From Candidatus Fermentibacterota bacterium (GTDB lineage: Bacteria > JAFGKV01), in contig JAFGKV010000221.1 in NCBI GenBank assembly GCA_016928395.1, positions 1-15,400 of the forward strand: a stretch of 15,400 bases of DNA, given 5' to 3'. Made by a program: the position numbers and the translations under genes. Of the stretch, positions 6,577 to 14,982 are shown in pieces. A model generated the notes under the pieces. The model saw nothing but the letters and a program-made list of their open reading frames with translations, did no database searches and had not been told where the DNA came from. Position 1 is the first letter of the stretch; each line of letters begins with the position of its first letter.

Positions 6577-8862
6577 ATGCGCCGGGTTCCGCACATACTG
6601 CTGATCATGGGGCTGATGTCGGTGTGTGCGGCCGCATCACCCGTCGGCTCCATTCGGGGCTCTGTGGTAGACGCCGTCACTCGGGCACCCCTGGGAGGTG
6701 CCAATGTCATGCTTGCGGCCACGGACCGCGGCGCCGTCGCAGACTCCGGCGGCGTGTTCGTCATCGAGGCCGTTCCTGCCGGTCCGTACACCCTGCAGGT
6801 CTCATTCATAGGATACGGCGACATCATGAAGCCTGATGTCATCGTGCGTTCGGGCAGGATCACCACCGTGGCGGTGCAGCTCTCGCCCCAGGCTGTCCAG
6901 GGCCAGGGCATTACCATCACCGCCGGGTATTTCGCCGAGGATGCCGAGCAACTCCCCAGTACTGTCGGCTTCTCCTATGAGGAGATTCGGCGCGCACCAG
7001 GGTCGGGGGGAGACATCTGCCGCATCGTCGCCGGGTTGCCCAGCCTCGCAAAGGTGGATGATCAGAAGAACAGCCTCATTGTCCGGGGCGGCAGCCCCAT
7101 GGAGAACGCCTTCTTCCTTGACGGCATCGAGGTGCCCAATATCAATCACTTTCCTTCCCAGGCCTCGTCCGGCGGCCCCATCAGCATTCTCAATGTCGAC
7201 CTCATCCAGGACGTCAGGTTCCATGCCGGGGGATTCTCCGCCGCCTATGGCGACCGGCTTTCTTCGGTGATGGACATTGCGTTGCGCCAGGGCAACCGCA
7301 GCCAGTTCGATGCCCAGCTTGACTTGAACTTCACGGGATTCGGCGCGGTGGTGGAAGGCCCCTTGGTTTCCGAACGGGGCTCATGGCTGGTGTCCGCCCG
7401 GCGCAGCTACCTGGACCTCCTCATCGGCGCCATTGACGTCGGCGCGACCATCGCCCCCCGATACGGCGACTATCAGGCCAAGGTGGCGTATGATCTCTCC
7501 GGTGCCCACACGGTGAGCGGCCTCGCCGTCTGGAGTGATGATCGTATGACTTCCGATCAGGAGCAGGCCATTGAAAACGATATGGTCTACTTCGGCGACC
7601 AGGATCTGCTGGTGGGAACCACCGGTGTGACGTGGCGGGCTCTCTGGAACCGGAACGGCTACTCAACGACCTCGATCTCCCACACGATTCAGCGGTTCTC
7701 CGAGGATTTCTACGAGGCTGGCTCGCAGGCGCAACTTCTGAAGAACCGCTCCACCGAACAGGCATGGCGTCTCAGGAATACCAACCAGTTCAGGCTGAGC
7801 GATGCCAATCGCATCGAGTTCGGCATCGAGGCGGCCCGAGTGGTGAACGACTACGACAATCACTATGCCGCCTATACCAGCGCCGTGGGCGACACCGTGC
7901 CGGCCAGCGCACTGGACGCCCGCCACTCCGCCACGACGTTTGGCGTGTTCGTATCGCATCAGATCGATCCCCTGCCGCGGCTTTCCGTCACCGTGGGGAC
8001 TCGCCTCGACCGATCCGCCGCCGCGAACTGGCACCTGTCGCCCCGGGCGGGCCTTGCCCTTCAACTGGGCAGCCATACGGTGGTCCATGCCGCCACAGGC
8101 GTGTTCCACCAGGGACTTCCCAGCCTGCTTTGGGCCCTCAATCACGGTGCGAACCTGAAGGATCCCCGGGCGGTTCACTACATCGCGGGGCTGGAGCACC
8201 TGCTCAACGAAAGCACCAAGCTGACGGTAGAAGCCTATGTGAAAGACTACCGTGATTTCCCCATGGATCCGACACAACCGGGTATGTTCCTCATCGACGA
8301 GACACAGTACTGGTTCGGGTTCTACACACCTCACGACACGATGGTGAGTGGGGGAAACGCCTCGTCGCGAGGTGTCGAACTCATGGTTCAGAAGAAGCTG
8401 GCCAGGGGCCTCTACGGCTTGGCCAGTGGGGCGTATTTCAGGACCAGATATGAGGGCCTGGACGAGATCTGGCGGGATCGCGTCTGGGACAATCGCATCG
8501 TGCTCAGCGCCGAGGGAGGCTGGAAACCCAATTCGCGCTGGGAGCTGAGCACGCGATGGATCTATGCCGGCGGTCCGCCCTACACGCCCTTCGACATGGC
8601 GGCCTCACAGGAACTCAATCGGGCAGTCTTGGATGAGGCCCGCATCAACGATGCCCGGTATCCCGCCTACCATGCCCTCAACCTGCGTATCGATCGGCGA
8701 TGGCACTTCCGCGCCTCCAACATCGTGGCCTACCTGAGCATATGGAATTCGTACAATCGCCGGAACGTCGCCAGTTACTTCTGGAATCAACACGAGAACC
8801 GCCCGGGCACCATCTACCAGTGGGGCGCCCTGCCCGTCCTCGGTATTGAGTATGAGTTCTGA
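6577..8862 (+). CDS. TonB-dependent outer-membrane receptor with a carboxypeptidase-regulatory-like N-terminal domain
   Basis: 761 residues from the ATG at 6577, chosen because it gives a signal peptide (MRRVPHILLIMGLMSVCAAA) and follows a GGTGGAAAGAG site; the frame is open further upstream without signal character. Residues about 24-105 form a CarboxypepD_reg-like domain (GSIRGSVVDAVTRAPLGGANV ... YTLQVSFIGY). About 120-240 is the plug (ICRIVAGLPSL, LIVRGGSPMENAFFLDGIEVPN, YGDRLSSVMDIALR). The rest is an outer-membrane beta barrel rich in alternating aromatic strands, ending YEF with the usual C-terminal Phe. The protein should bind and import a substrate (siderophore, glycan fragment, peptide or cofactor) using TonB energy. 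No SusD partner or clear TonB box was seen, and the substrate is not readable. It is probably co-transcribed with the PadR regulator upstream. Confidence 0.93.
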   Translation: MRRVPHILLIMGLMSVCAAASPVGSIRGSVVDAVTRAPLGGANVMLAATDRGAVADSGGVFVIEAVPAGPYTLQVSFIGYGDIMKPDVIVRSGRITTVAVQLSPQAVQGQGITITAGYFAEDAEQLPSTVGFSYEEIRRAPGSGGDICRIVAGLPSLAKVDDQKNSLIVRGGSPMENAFFLDGIEVPNINHFPSQASSGGPISILNVDLIQDVRFHAGGFSAAYGDRLSSVMDIALRQGNRSQFDAQLDLNFTGFGAVVEGPLVSERGSWLVSARRSYLDLLIGAIDVGATIAPRYGDYQAKVAYDLSGAHTVSGLAVWSDDRMTSDQEQAIENDMVYFGDQDLLVGTTGVTWRALWNRNGYSTTSISHTIQRFSEDFYEAGSQAQLLKNRSTEQAWRLRNTNQFRLSDANRIEFGIEAARVVNDYDNHYAAYTSAVGDTVPASALDARHSATTFGVFVSHQIDPLPRLSVTVGTRLDRSAAANWHLSPRAGLALQLGSHTVVHAATGVFHQGLPSLLWALNHGANLKDPRAVHYIAGLEHLLNESTKLTVEAYVKDYRDFPMDPTQPGMFLIDETQYWFGFYTPHDTMVSGGNASSRGVELMVQKKLARGLYGLASGAYFRTRYEGLDEIWRDRVWDNRIVLSAEGGWKPNSRWELSTRWIYAGGPPYTPFDMAASQELNRAVLDEARINDARYPAYHALNLRIDRRWHFRASNIVAYLSIWNSYNRRNVASYFWNQHENRPGTIYQWGALPVLGIEYEF

Positions 8863-8986
8863 GGAAGACTCATCGCTTGTTCCCACGTTTCAACGTTCGA
8901 ACGAATCGGCATAGCCGGCCGCGGCCTTCCATCGCCACGGCTGTCCTCAAGGATCCCGAAGTCTTTTAGGCAGGCGTCAGCGGATC
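8863..8986. other. Intergenic stretch after the receptor gene
   Basis: It contains a 10-bp palindrome (CGTTCGAACG, 8894-8903) and a GC-rich stretch with GGCCGCGGCC, but no hairpin followed by a T-run and no gene. Nothing further can be supported. Confidence 0.5.
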
Positions 8987-9015
8987 TTGATATGAACTAA
9001 CTGTTTAGTTATACT
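8987..9015 (+). promoter_or_regulatory. Promoter and TetR-type operator of the exporter operon
   Basis: A -35 TTGATA (8987-8992) and a -10 TATACT (9010-9015) are 17 nt apart. Between them lies an inverted repeat, AACTAA (8995-9000), CTGT, TTAGTT (9005-9010), filling the spacer and touching the -10. A repressor bound there would block the promoter; the first gene of the operon is a TetR regulator, so autorepression with co-control of the exporter is the simple reading. Confidence 0.72.
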
Positions 9016-9057
9016 ATTCGGTAGGTTTCACCACTCATTCAGTCAATGGAGGGCTTC

Positions 9058-9708
9058 ATGGCTCCTTCAGGTGCCCAAGAGCGCCGTGCCGAGACGCGGG
9101 ACAAGATCCTGGCCGCGGCCGCGGACGTCTTCGCCGAGCGCGGGTTTGCCGGCGCGAGCGTGGATGAGATGGCCCGACGATCGGGTGTGAACAAGGCGAT
9201 GCTGTACTACCATGTAGGTGACAAGCAGGCGCTCTACACCGCAGTGCTGGCGCGGAACATCGATCATGTCAAGGGAGTGCTTTCTTCCGCCATAGACGCT
9301 GCCGACGGGCCGGCGGAACGCCTCACCGCCATGCTCTATTCACTGACCACCATCGTGCGCGAGGCGCCGGCCTACCACCGGCTCGTGCTCCGGGAGATGG
9401 CCAGCGGGGGCGCTCATCTGGAGCATGAGATCCTGATCCGGTTTGTGGGTATCGTGGGTCTCACCCGGAAGGTATTGGATGAGGGCCGGGCCGCGGGCCT
9501 ATTCCGCGATCTCAACCCCTTCTTGATTCATCTCCTCTTGATCGGCGGCGTCATTGCGACGGCGGCGCAGCCCCTGCGCCGGAGGCTGATCGAATCCGGG
9601 TTGTTTTCCACCGAAGCGTCGGGCGCCATGCCGGATCCGGCCGCATTCGTGGCCGATGTGATCATGAATGGTATTCGAGTGCCGGCTTCCGGAGGTGTAT
9701 CCTTATGA
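9058..9708 (+). CDS. TetR/AcrR-family regulator of the exporter operon
   Basis: 216 residues from the ATG at 9058; a GGAGGG site at 9048-9053 favours this over the ATG at 9046, which lies inside that site. Residues about 15-60 are a TetR helix-turn-helix (RDKILAAAADVFAERGFAG, SVDEMARRSGVNKAMLYYH, VGDKQALYTAV). The remaining helical part is the ligand-binding and dimerisation domain, too divergent to name a ligand. Its TGA overlaps the start of the adaptor gene, so it is translated as part of the exporter operon. Family knowledge predicts derepression by a toxic compound or lipid carried by the pump. In the enterobacterial YbhGFSR locus a TetR protein (CecR) occupies the same place, but I cannot claim orthology. 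Confidence 0.92.
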   Translation: MAPSGAQERRAETRDKILAAAADVFAERGFAGASVDEMARRSGVNKAMLYYHVGDKQALYTAVLARNIDHVKGVLSSAIDAADGPAERLTAMLYSLTTIVREAPAYHRLVLREMASGGAHLEHEILIRFVGIVGLTRKVLDEGRAAGLFRDLNPFLIHLLLIGGVIATAAQPLRRRLIESGLFSTEASGAMPDPAAFVADVIMNGIRVPASGGVSL

Positions 9709-10676
9709 TGCGGGGCTCCTTTCTCTTTCTCTCTTTGGTTCTCATGATACGCTGCGGCGGCAACCATGGTGGCACGATCCGCGCCTCGGGCCATATCGAG
9801 GCGACGGACGTGCGGGTCGCCGCCAAGGTGGGCGGCCGTCTGGCAGCCGTGCTAGTCCAGGAAGGCGATTCGGTGCAGGCAGGCCAGCTCGTTGCCCAGA
9901 TCGATACCGTGGATGCCGCCTTGGAATTGGCCCGCGCGCAGGCCGAACTGGCCAGAGCCGATGCACAGCTGCGACTCCTGGAAGCAGGTTCGCGACGGGA
10001 GGATCTGACCCGGGCTACGGAGGAGGTTGCCCGAGCCGAGGCGGAGCTCCACGCCGCCCAGCGTGACCTGGCGAGGTTGGAGACATTGGCCTCCCAGGGC
10101 GCCGCGACCCCCAAGGCATTGGACGATGCCCGAACCCGGCGAGATATCGCCGACCGTTCGTTCAGGGCCGTACGGGCCGCACAGGAACGCGTGGCCACGG
10201 GCGCACGGGTGGAGGAAGTGGATATGGCGCGGGCCCAAAGGGATGCCGCCCAGGCCATGACCGATGCAGTCGCACAACGCCGTGCCGATACGGAGATACG
10301 GTCTCCATTGCGCGGGGTTGTGACGGTCCGTGCAGCCGAGCCGGGAGAGATCATCCCGCCCGGCGGGCTCATCTGCGTGGTGAGCGATCTGGCCAATCCC
10401 TGGCTCGTGGTCTATCTGGATGAACCCTCGTTGGGGAGAGTACGGTTGCGCGACACGGTGGAGGTTCGGGTCGACGGCGTGGATGAGGCCATGGCTGGCG
10501 TGCTGATTCATGTGGCCTCGGTGGCCGAGTTCACACCCAAGAACGTCCAGACCCCACACGAGCGGGCAAAGCTCGTGTACAAGGCCAAGGTCTTGCTGCA
10601 GAACCCCGTGGGCACCTTCAAGCCGGGGATGCCCGCCGATGCAATCTTCACGGCACAGGAGGGCCGGGGTTCATGA
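9705..10676 (+). CDS. ybhG: HlyD-family periplasmic adaptor of an ABC exporter (YbhG-like)
   Basis: 323 residues. After a short N-terminal hydrophobic anchor or signal (FLFLSLVLMI, then C17 in the frame from 9705) comes the first half of a biotinyl/lipoyl-like domain (ASGHIEATDVRVAAKVGGRL ... VQEGDSVQAGQLVAQID). An Ala/Arg/Glu-rich coiled-coil hairpin covers about 70-205. The second lipoyl half and beta-barrel (EIRSPLRGVVTV, GEIIPPGGLICVV, WLVVYLDEPSLGRVRL) follow. This is the membrane-fusion layout linking an inner-membrane pump to an outer-membrane channel. MIRC is a poor lipobox because Arg sits before the Cys, so lipidation is doubtful. The start overlaps the TetR stop; the ATG at 9708 is an alternative one codon later. 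The downstream ATPase start overlaps this stop by 4 nt. Symbol by analogy. Confidence 0.9.
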   Translation: MMRGSFLFLSLVLMIRCGGNHGGTIRASGHIEATDVRVAAKVGGRLAAVLVQEGDSVQAGQLVAQIDTVDAALELARAQAELARADAQLRLLEAGSRREDLTRATEEVARAEAELHAAQRDLARLETLASQGAATPKALDDARTRRDIADRSFRAVRAAQERVATGARVEEVDMARAQRDAAQAMTDAVAQRRADTEIRSPLRGVVTVRAAEPGEIIPPGGLICVVSDLANPWLVVYLDEPSLGRVRLRDTVEVRVDGVDEAMAGVLIHVASVAEFTPKNVQTPHERAKLVYKAKVLLQNPVGTFKPGMPADAIFTAQEGRGS

Positions 10677-11608
10677 CGAACCAGGCCCTCGTCTCGGCCG
10701 AGGGCCTCGTGGTACGGTATGGCATCACCGAGGCCGTGCGAGGGATCAGCCTCTCCGTACACGAAGGCGAAGTGGTCGGGCTGATCGGCCCCGACGGCGC
10801 AGGCAAGACCTCGACGCTCCGGGTGATCGCCGGGCTCCATCCGGCCACCGCAGGCACGGTTACCGTGCTCGGCCGTGACGCATGGCGCCATCGCCGGGCT
10901 CTACATCTCTCTCTTGGGTATCTGGCACAACGCTTTGCGCTGTACGGAGATCTCACCGTCGACGAGAACATGCAGTTCTTCGCGCTCCTGTTGGGCGTGC
11001 CCCAATGGGAGTCTCGCAGAGACGAACTCCTGGGTCGGGTCGGACTCACGCGGTTTCATACTCGGCTCGCGGATCACCTGTCTGGCGGCATGCGACAGAA
11101 GCTGGCCCTTGCCGTGAGCCTGATGCATGCACCGCGGATCCTGCTGCTCGATGAGTCCACCACCGGTGTCGATCCGATCACGCGCAGGGAGTTCTGGAAT
11201 CTGCTCGCCGATCTGGTGGCCGAAGGACTCACGTTGGTGCTGGCTACGCCCTACCTCGATGAGGCTGAACGCTGTTCCCGCGTGGTGCTCATGCACCGTG
11301 GCAACATCCTCGCGGAAGGGGAACCGCAGGCGCTGGCCTCCCTTATCCCCGGGGCGGTCTTCGAGGTGGCGGCCACGCCGCGGCATCAGGCAGGCAGAGC
11401 CCTACAGCATTGCCCCGGAATCGTAGACGTCCAGCCGTTTGCGGCACGATTCCACGTGCGCGTGGCATCCCCTGAGGGGGGTGCGGAACACATCCGTGGC
11501 GCGCTGGAGGCGGCGGGATGCGATGTTGAAGACCTGCGCCCGACCCTCCCCAGGCTCGAAGACGTGTTCCTCCATCTTACTCAGGCGGCCAACCGCAATC
11601 AGGAGTGA
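10673..11608 (+). CDS. ABC transporter ATPase, equivalent to the N-terminal half of YbhF
   Basis: 311 residues. Walker A is GPDGAGKTS (39-47), the Q-loop Gln is Q86, the signature LSGGM lies at 136-140, and Walker B ends in D160-E161 (ILLLDESTTGVDP). The H-loop position is Pro (P193 in LATPYLDEAE) instead of His, so its ATP site may be weak; from memory, the first nucleotide-binding domain of YbhF and RbbA-type proteins also lacks this His. The C-terminal LEDVFLHLT tail is typical of drug-export ATPases of this class. It should pair with the next ATPase to power the two ABC-2 permeases downstream. Its start overlaps the adaptor stop by 4 nt and the next gene follows after 4 nt. Confidence 0.93.
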   Translation: MTNQALVSAEGLVVRYGITEAVRGISLSVHEGEVVGLIGPDGAGKTSTLRVIAGLHPATAGTVTVLGRDAWRHRRALHLSLGYLAQRFALYGDLTVDENMQFFALLLGVPQWESRRDELLGRVGLTRFHTRLADHLSGGMRQKLALAVSLMHAPRILLLDESTTGVDPITRREFWNLLADLVAEGLTLVLATPYLDEAERCSRVVLMHRGNILAEGEPQALASLIPGAVFEVAATPRHQAGRALQHCPGIVDVQPFAARFHVRVASPEGGAEHIRGALEAAGCDVEDLRPTLPRLEDVFLHLTQAANRNQE

Positions 11609-11612
11609 TCCC

Positions 11613-12548
11613 GTGCACCAATCCTCCCCCGTAATCTGCCGTGAGCTCAGCCGCTCCTTCGGCTCATTCGTGGCGGTGGACCGGGTGTCGTTCGAGGTCA
11701 AGGGGGGTGAGATCTTTGGGTTCCTGGGCTCCAACGGCGCGGGAAAGACCACCACGATCCGCATGCTGTGCGGCCTGCTGCGGCCCAGCGGGGGGCATGC
11801 TGAAGTTATGGGGTTCGACGTGGCGACACAGGCGCGGGAGGTCAAACGCCGCGTCGGCTATATGTCACAGCGCTTCTCGCTGTATCGTGATCTCACCGTG
11901 CGGGAAAACCTGGCGTTCTGGGGCGGCGCCTACGGCCTTCGGGGCGTGCGGCTTCAATCCAGGATCGACTGGGCCGTGAACATCGGCGGGCTCTCGGGCG
12001 CCACCCGGGCCTTGGTGCGCGACCTTCCCGGAGGCTTCGCGCAGCGGCTCGCCTTGGGATGTGCCTTGCTCCACGAACCACCCGTTGTCTTTCTCGACGA
12101 GCCCACGGGAGGCGTCGACGCAGAGGCCCGGAGGCGATTCTGGGACCTGATCGATGATCTCGCGGACTCTGGCACGACTGTGTTTGTCACCACCCACTAC
12201 ATGGACGAGGCTGAACGCTGCCACCGCGTCGCCCTCATGCACGAGGGGCGCCTCCTGGCGTTGGACAGCGTGCCCCGGCTGCGGGACGTGTTCTCCAGGG
12301 ACGCGCTGGTCGAGGTCCGGTGTCCCAAAGCTGCCCAGGCCATGGCCGTTCTTGAGGGAATCCCCGGGGTGACTGAGGTCGCGCTCTTCGGTGCACGTCT
12401 GCACGCGGTACTGGGTTCGCCACACCTGCAAGCCCGGGTGCAGGCGACACTGGAAGGCGCAGGCTTCGCCCCCACCATGGTCGAGGGCATCGTGCCGTCG
12501 CTGGAAGATGTGTTCATTCACATCATCGGTTCGGGGGCCGCGGCATGA
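11613..12548 (+). CDS. ABC transporter ATPase, equivalent to the C-terminal half of YbhF
   Basis: 311 residues from a GTG at 11613, chosen because AGGAG at 11601-11605 lies 7 nt upstream and the protein then aligns in register with its neighbour (both Walker A motifs at 39-47). The frame stays open upstream into the previous gene, but that part is a shadow. Walker A SNGAGKTTT, Q86, signature LPGGF (138-142), Walker B D162-E163 (FLDEPTGGVD) and the H-loop H195 (TTHYMDEAE) are all present, so this site should hydrolyse ATP. The two neighbours share length, motif spacing and the LEDVF C-terminal end, pointing to duplication or to a split of a fused ancestor. The TGA overlaps the first permease start in an ATGA. 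Confidence 0.92.
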   Translation: MHQSSPVICRELSRSFGSFVAVDRVSFEVKGGEIFGFLGSNGAGKTTTIRMLCGLLRPSGGHAEVMGFDVATQAREVKRRVGYMSQRFSLYRDLTVRENLAFWGGAYGLRGVRLQSRIDWAVNIGGLSGATRALVRDLPGGFAQRLALGCALLHEPPVVFLDEPTGGVDAEARRRFWDLIDDLADSGTTVFVTTHYMDEAERCHRVALMHEGRLLALDSVPRLRDVFSRDALVEVRCPKAAQAMAVLEGIPGVTEVALFGARLHAVLGSPHLQARVQATLEGAGFAPTMVEGIVPSLEDVFIHIIGSGAAA

Positions 12549-13648
12549 TCCGGCGGATTCTGGCCATGGCAGTGAAGGAGTTCCTTCATCTCAAGCGCGA
12601 TCGCCGGACAACCTTGCTCCTTTTGGGCATGCCCGCAGTATTGCTGGTGTTCTACGGCTTTGCGCTCTCCTTCGATGTGGAGCATATCCGACTCGCGATA
12701 ATCGATCAGGACAACAGCGCCGCCAGCCGCGGGGTTCACAGCGCTTTCCTTCGATGCGGATTCTTCGACCTCGTGTGGAGGGGGCGCGATCCTCGTGCTC
12801 TCGATCGTCTCCTGGATACCGGCCGGGCCCAGGCCGCGGTGGTGATCCCTCCGGGGTATGGCGCCGCGCTGAGCGCCGGACGGGGCACCTCGCTGCAGTT
12901 CGTGCTCGACGGCGCCGATGCCCGGATGGCGACCACGGTGCTGGGCTATGCCCGTCAGATCGCGGTATCCATCAGTCCCGTAATGTATTCGGGCGGGCGG
13001 CTCGGGCCCGTCACCGCCGTTGTTCGGGTATGGTTCAATCCGAATCTGTCGTCCCCGGTATTCCTCCTACCGGGTCTGGTGGCCTTCATCATGGCCATTT
13101 CCGCTGTTGTTGCCACCGCCCTGGCCGTGGCCAGGGAGAAGGAGCGCGGCACGATCGAGGCCCTCCGTGCCACCCCGCTTAAGGCCATCGAACTCATAGT
13201 GGGAAAGACGATTCCCTACTTCGTCATCGGGATCGCAGCGGCGACCTTCTGCCTCGCCGCCGCCTGGGCCGTCTTCGGCATGCCCATGGAGGGCTCCCTG
13301 CTGTGGTTGGCCTTGGTGACGATCCTTTTCCTGGCGGGAAGCCTGGGCTGGGGCGTGTTCATATCCACCGTGGCCGATTCGCAGCAGGTCGCCTTCCAGT
13401 TGGGATTGATAAGCTCCATGCTGCCAAACATGCTGCTCTCGGGGTTCATCTTTCCCATTTCATCGATGCCCGTGGTCTTGCGCGCCATCACCCATGTCGT
13501 CCCTGCCCGCTACTTTCTCGCGGCGCTGCGGGAGATCGTGCTGAAAGGCGCCGGCATCGGGGTCTGGTGGCAGGATGCTCTGGGCCTGCTGGCGTTCACT
13601 GTCGCGATCCTCGTATTCGCCACCGCCAGGATGGTCAGGAGCCTGTGA
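12545..13648 (+). CDS. ABC-2 type permease, first subunit (YbhS/YbhR-like)
   Basis: 367 residues of the ABC-2 exporter permease type. A cytoplasmic start with an amphipathic KEFLHLKRDRR stretch leads into TM1 (23-43). A large external domain follows (44-168) ending in WFNPN, then TM2 (172-195), a cytoplasmic REKERGTIEALRATPLK elbow (197-213), and TM3 to TM6 (about 224-246, 252-274, 284-305, 342-362). SGFIFPISSMP and VPARYFL are family-typical. It should form a heterodimer with the next gene product, driven by the two ATPases and joined to the HlyD adaptor, to export a drug or toxic small molecule. The substrate is not readable. The stop and next start share one base (TGATG). Confidence 0.93.
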   Translation: MIRRILAMAVKEFLHLKRDRRTTLLLLGMPAVLLVFYGFALSFDVEHIRLAIIDQDNSAASRGVHSAFLRCGFFDLVWRGRDPRALDRLLDTGRAQAAVVIPPGYGAALSAGRGTSLQFVLDGADARMATTVLGYARQIAVSISPVMYSGGRLGPVTAVVRVWFNPNLSSPVFLLPGLVAFIMAISAVVATALAVAREKERGTIEALRATPLKAIELIVGKTIPYFVIGIAAATFCLAAAWAVFGMPMEGSLLWLALVTILFLAGSLGWGVFISTVADSQQVAFQLGLISSMLPNMLLSGFIFPISSMPVVLRAITHVVPARYFLAALREIVLKGAGIGVWWQDALGLLAFTVAILVFATARMVRSL

Positions 13649-14739
13649 TGCACGCGGTGCTCGTGGTGGTGCGCAAGGAGCTGGCCCAGCTCCGCCGCGA
13701 TCCAAAGATCCTGCCGTTACTCTTTCTAGCCCCGGTTCTGCAGATGCTCATCCTGGGATATGCCGTCACCACGGACGTCACGCACGTGGAGCTGGCGGTA
13801 TGTGATCTCGACCGGACTCCGCTGAGCAGACGGCTCATCGATGCATTCATTAGTTCGCGGTACTTTCGGGTGACCGCCCGGGTGGCATCGCAGCCCGAGA
13901 TAGACCGGCTCCTGCAGGACGGCTCCGCCAAGGTCGCCCTGACGATTCCCGCGGGCTTCGCGGCGGAACGACAGTCGGGGAGGCCGGGCGCAGTGCAGCT
14001 CCTTGCCGATGGGGCAGACCCCTCCAGCGGCACTATCGGCCTGGCCTATGCGGCGAACGTGTTGGCCGGGCTGACGGCCGAGAGCGTGACCCCGTTGGTC
14101 GAGCTCCGCCCGGTGGTGCGTTACAACCCCGATCTGCTGAGTAAGAATTTCATGGTTCCCGGGACGCTGGCCATGATACTCATGGTGATGACCATGATGC
14201 TCACCGGCATGGCATTGGTTCGCGAGACGGAGATCGACACCATGGAACAGCTCTTGGTCACACCGCTCAAGCCGGAGGCGCTGATCGTGGGGAAACTCCT
14301 GGCCTACGCGTCAGTGGCCATCGTCGAGATTCTCTCCGCCCTCCCGGTCGTGTTGTTCTGGTTCAAGGTGCCCCTGCGGGGATCATTCCCGACCCTCATG
14401 GGCCTGTCGCTCTTGTTCATGCTGTGCACGCTGGGTATCGGTCTTCTCGTCTCGACGCTGGCGCGCACCCAGCAGCAGGCCATGATGATCACAGCCTTCG
14501 TATTCATGCTGCCCCAGATCTACCTGTCGGGGTTTGCCTTCCCTCTGCAGAACATGCCACGGATCTTCCAGCTCATCAGCTATGCGGTACCCCTGCGCTA
14601 CTACGTCACGATCCTCCGCGGCGTGTTCCTGAAAGGGGTTGGCATCTGCGTGCTCTGGCCCCAGGCGCTGGCACTACTGGGCCTGGGCCTCGCCATCCTC
14701 ACCCTGGCGAGGCTCAGGTTCCGAAAGCAGCTCGGCTAG
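13648..14739 (+). CDS. ABC-2 type permease, second subunit (YbhS/YbhR-like)
   Basis: 363 residues from the ATG at 13648, which shares its A with the stop of the first permease; the longer open frame back to 13303 is a shadow. The layout matches its partner: RKELAQLRRDPK start, TM1 (22-42), external domain to about 166 ending in RYNPDLLSKNF, TM2 (168-190), the RETEIDTMEQLLVTPLKPE elbow (192-210), then TM3 to TM6 (about 214-237, 247-269, 279-300, 336-355). SGFAFPLQNMP and VPLRYYV correspond to SGFIFPISSMP and VPARYFL in the partner. It closes the six-gene operon; a short hairpin follows about 85 nt downstream. I cannot tell which permease corresponds to YbhS and which to YbhR. Confidence 0.93.
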   Translation: MHAVLVVVRKELAQLRRDPKILPLLFLAPVLQMLILGYAVTTDVTHVELAVCDLDRTPLSRRLIDAFISSRYFRVTARVASQPEIDRLLQDGSAKVALTIPAGFAAERQSGRPGAVQLLADGADPSSGTIGLAYAANVLAGLTAESVTPLVELRPVVRYNPDLLSKNFMVPGTLAMILMVMTMMLTGMALVRETEIDTMEQLLVTPLKPEALIVGKLLAYASVAIVEILSALPVVLFWFKVPLRGSFPTLMGLSLLFMLCTLGIGLLVSTLARTQQQAMMITAFVFMLPQIYLSGFAFPLQNMPRIFQLISYAVPLRYYVTILRGVFLKGVGICVLWPQALALLGLGLAILTLARLRFRKQLG

Positions 14740-14824
14740 TGCCATCCCCCTCGCCGCGCAGGTCGCCGATTACCTGGCGCGCCACAATCAGCCGTTCGCT
14801 CGCGTGCTGGATCCCGGCGTCTGG

Positions 14825-14842
14825 GCGCAGGCAAGCCTGCGC
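14825..14842 (+). terminator. Short perfect hairpin downstream of the exporter operon
   Basis: GCGCAGGC, AA, GCCTGCGC forms a perfect 8-bp inverted repeat (7 bp with a four-base CAAG loop). It stands 85 nt after the last exporter gene and is symmetric, so it could act on both strands between convergent units. No T-run follows, so intrinsic termination is unproven. The rest of 14740-14880 shows nothing else I can name. Confidence 0.4.
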
Positions 14843-14880
14843 ACTCCATAGCGTGCCGGGTTCCATTTGCCGGAAGAGAT

Positions 14881-14969
14881 CGCGGCGATTCCGAGGGAAC
14901 GCCCTCACCGGCGAGTTCAGTACATTTCACGCCGGTGTCGACACGCCCAGCGCGTACGCTGGATTTGTC
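14881..14969 (+). repeat. Structured intergenic repeat, copy 2
   Basis: 14895-14946 matches the minus strand at 5713-5662 at 40 of 52 positions; similarity continues weakly upstream to 14881. After the TTTCACGCCGG ... GTCGACA core comes a hairpin: GACA (14940-14943) with TGTC (14966-14969) as outer stem, and CCAGCG (14947-14952) with CGCTGG (14957-14962) around a CGTA loop. The inner stem sequence differs entirely from copy 1 while the place and outer pairs are kept. It lies between the convergent exporter operon and hicB. Confidence 0.65.
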
Positions 14970-14982
14970 TGGTTGGGTGCCC

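Noticed and set aside
8905-8930. A GC-rich inverted stretch after the receptor gene as a terminator
   Set aside because: The stems are only 4-5 bp and no T-run follows.
14740-14851. A short frame continuing past the last permease and ending at 14851
   Set aside because: It is out of frame with the permease, has no start signal, and the residues match nothing I recognise.
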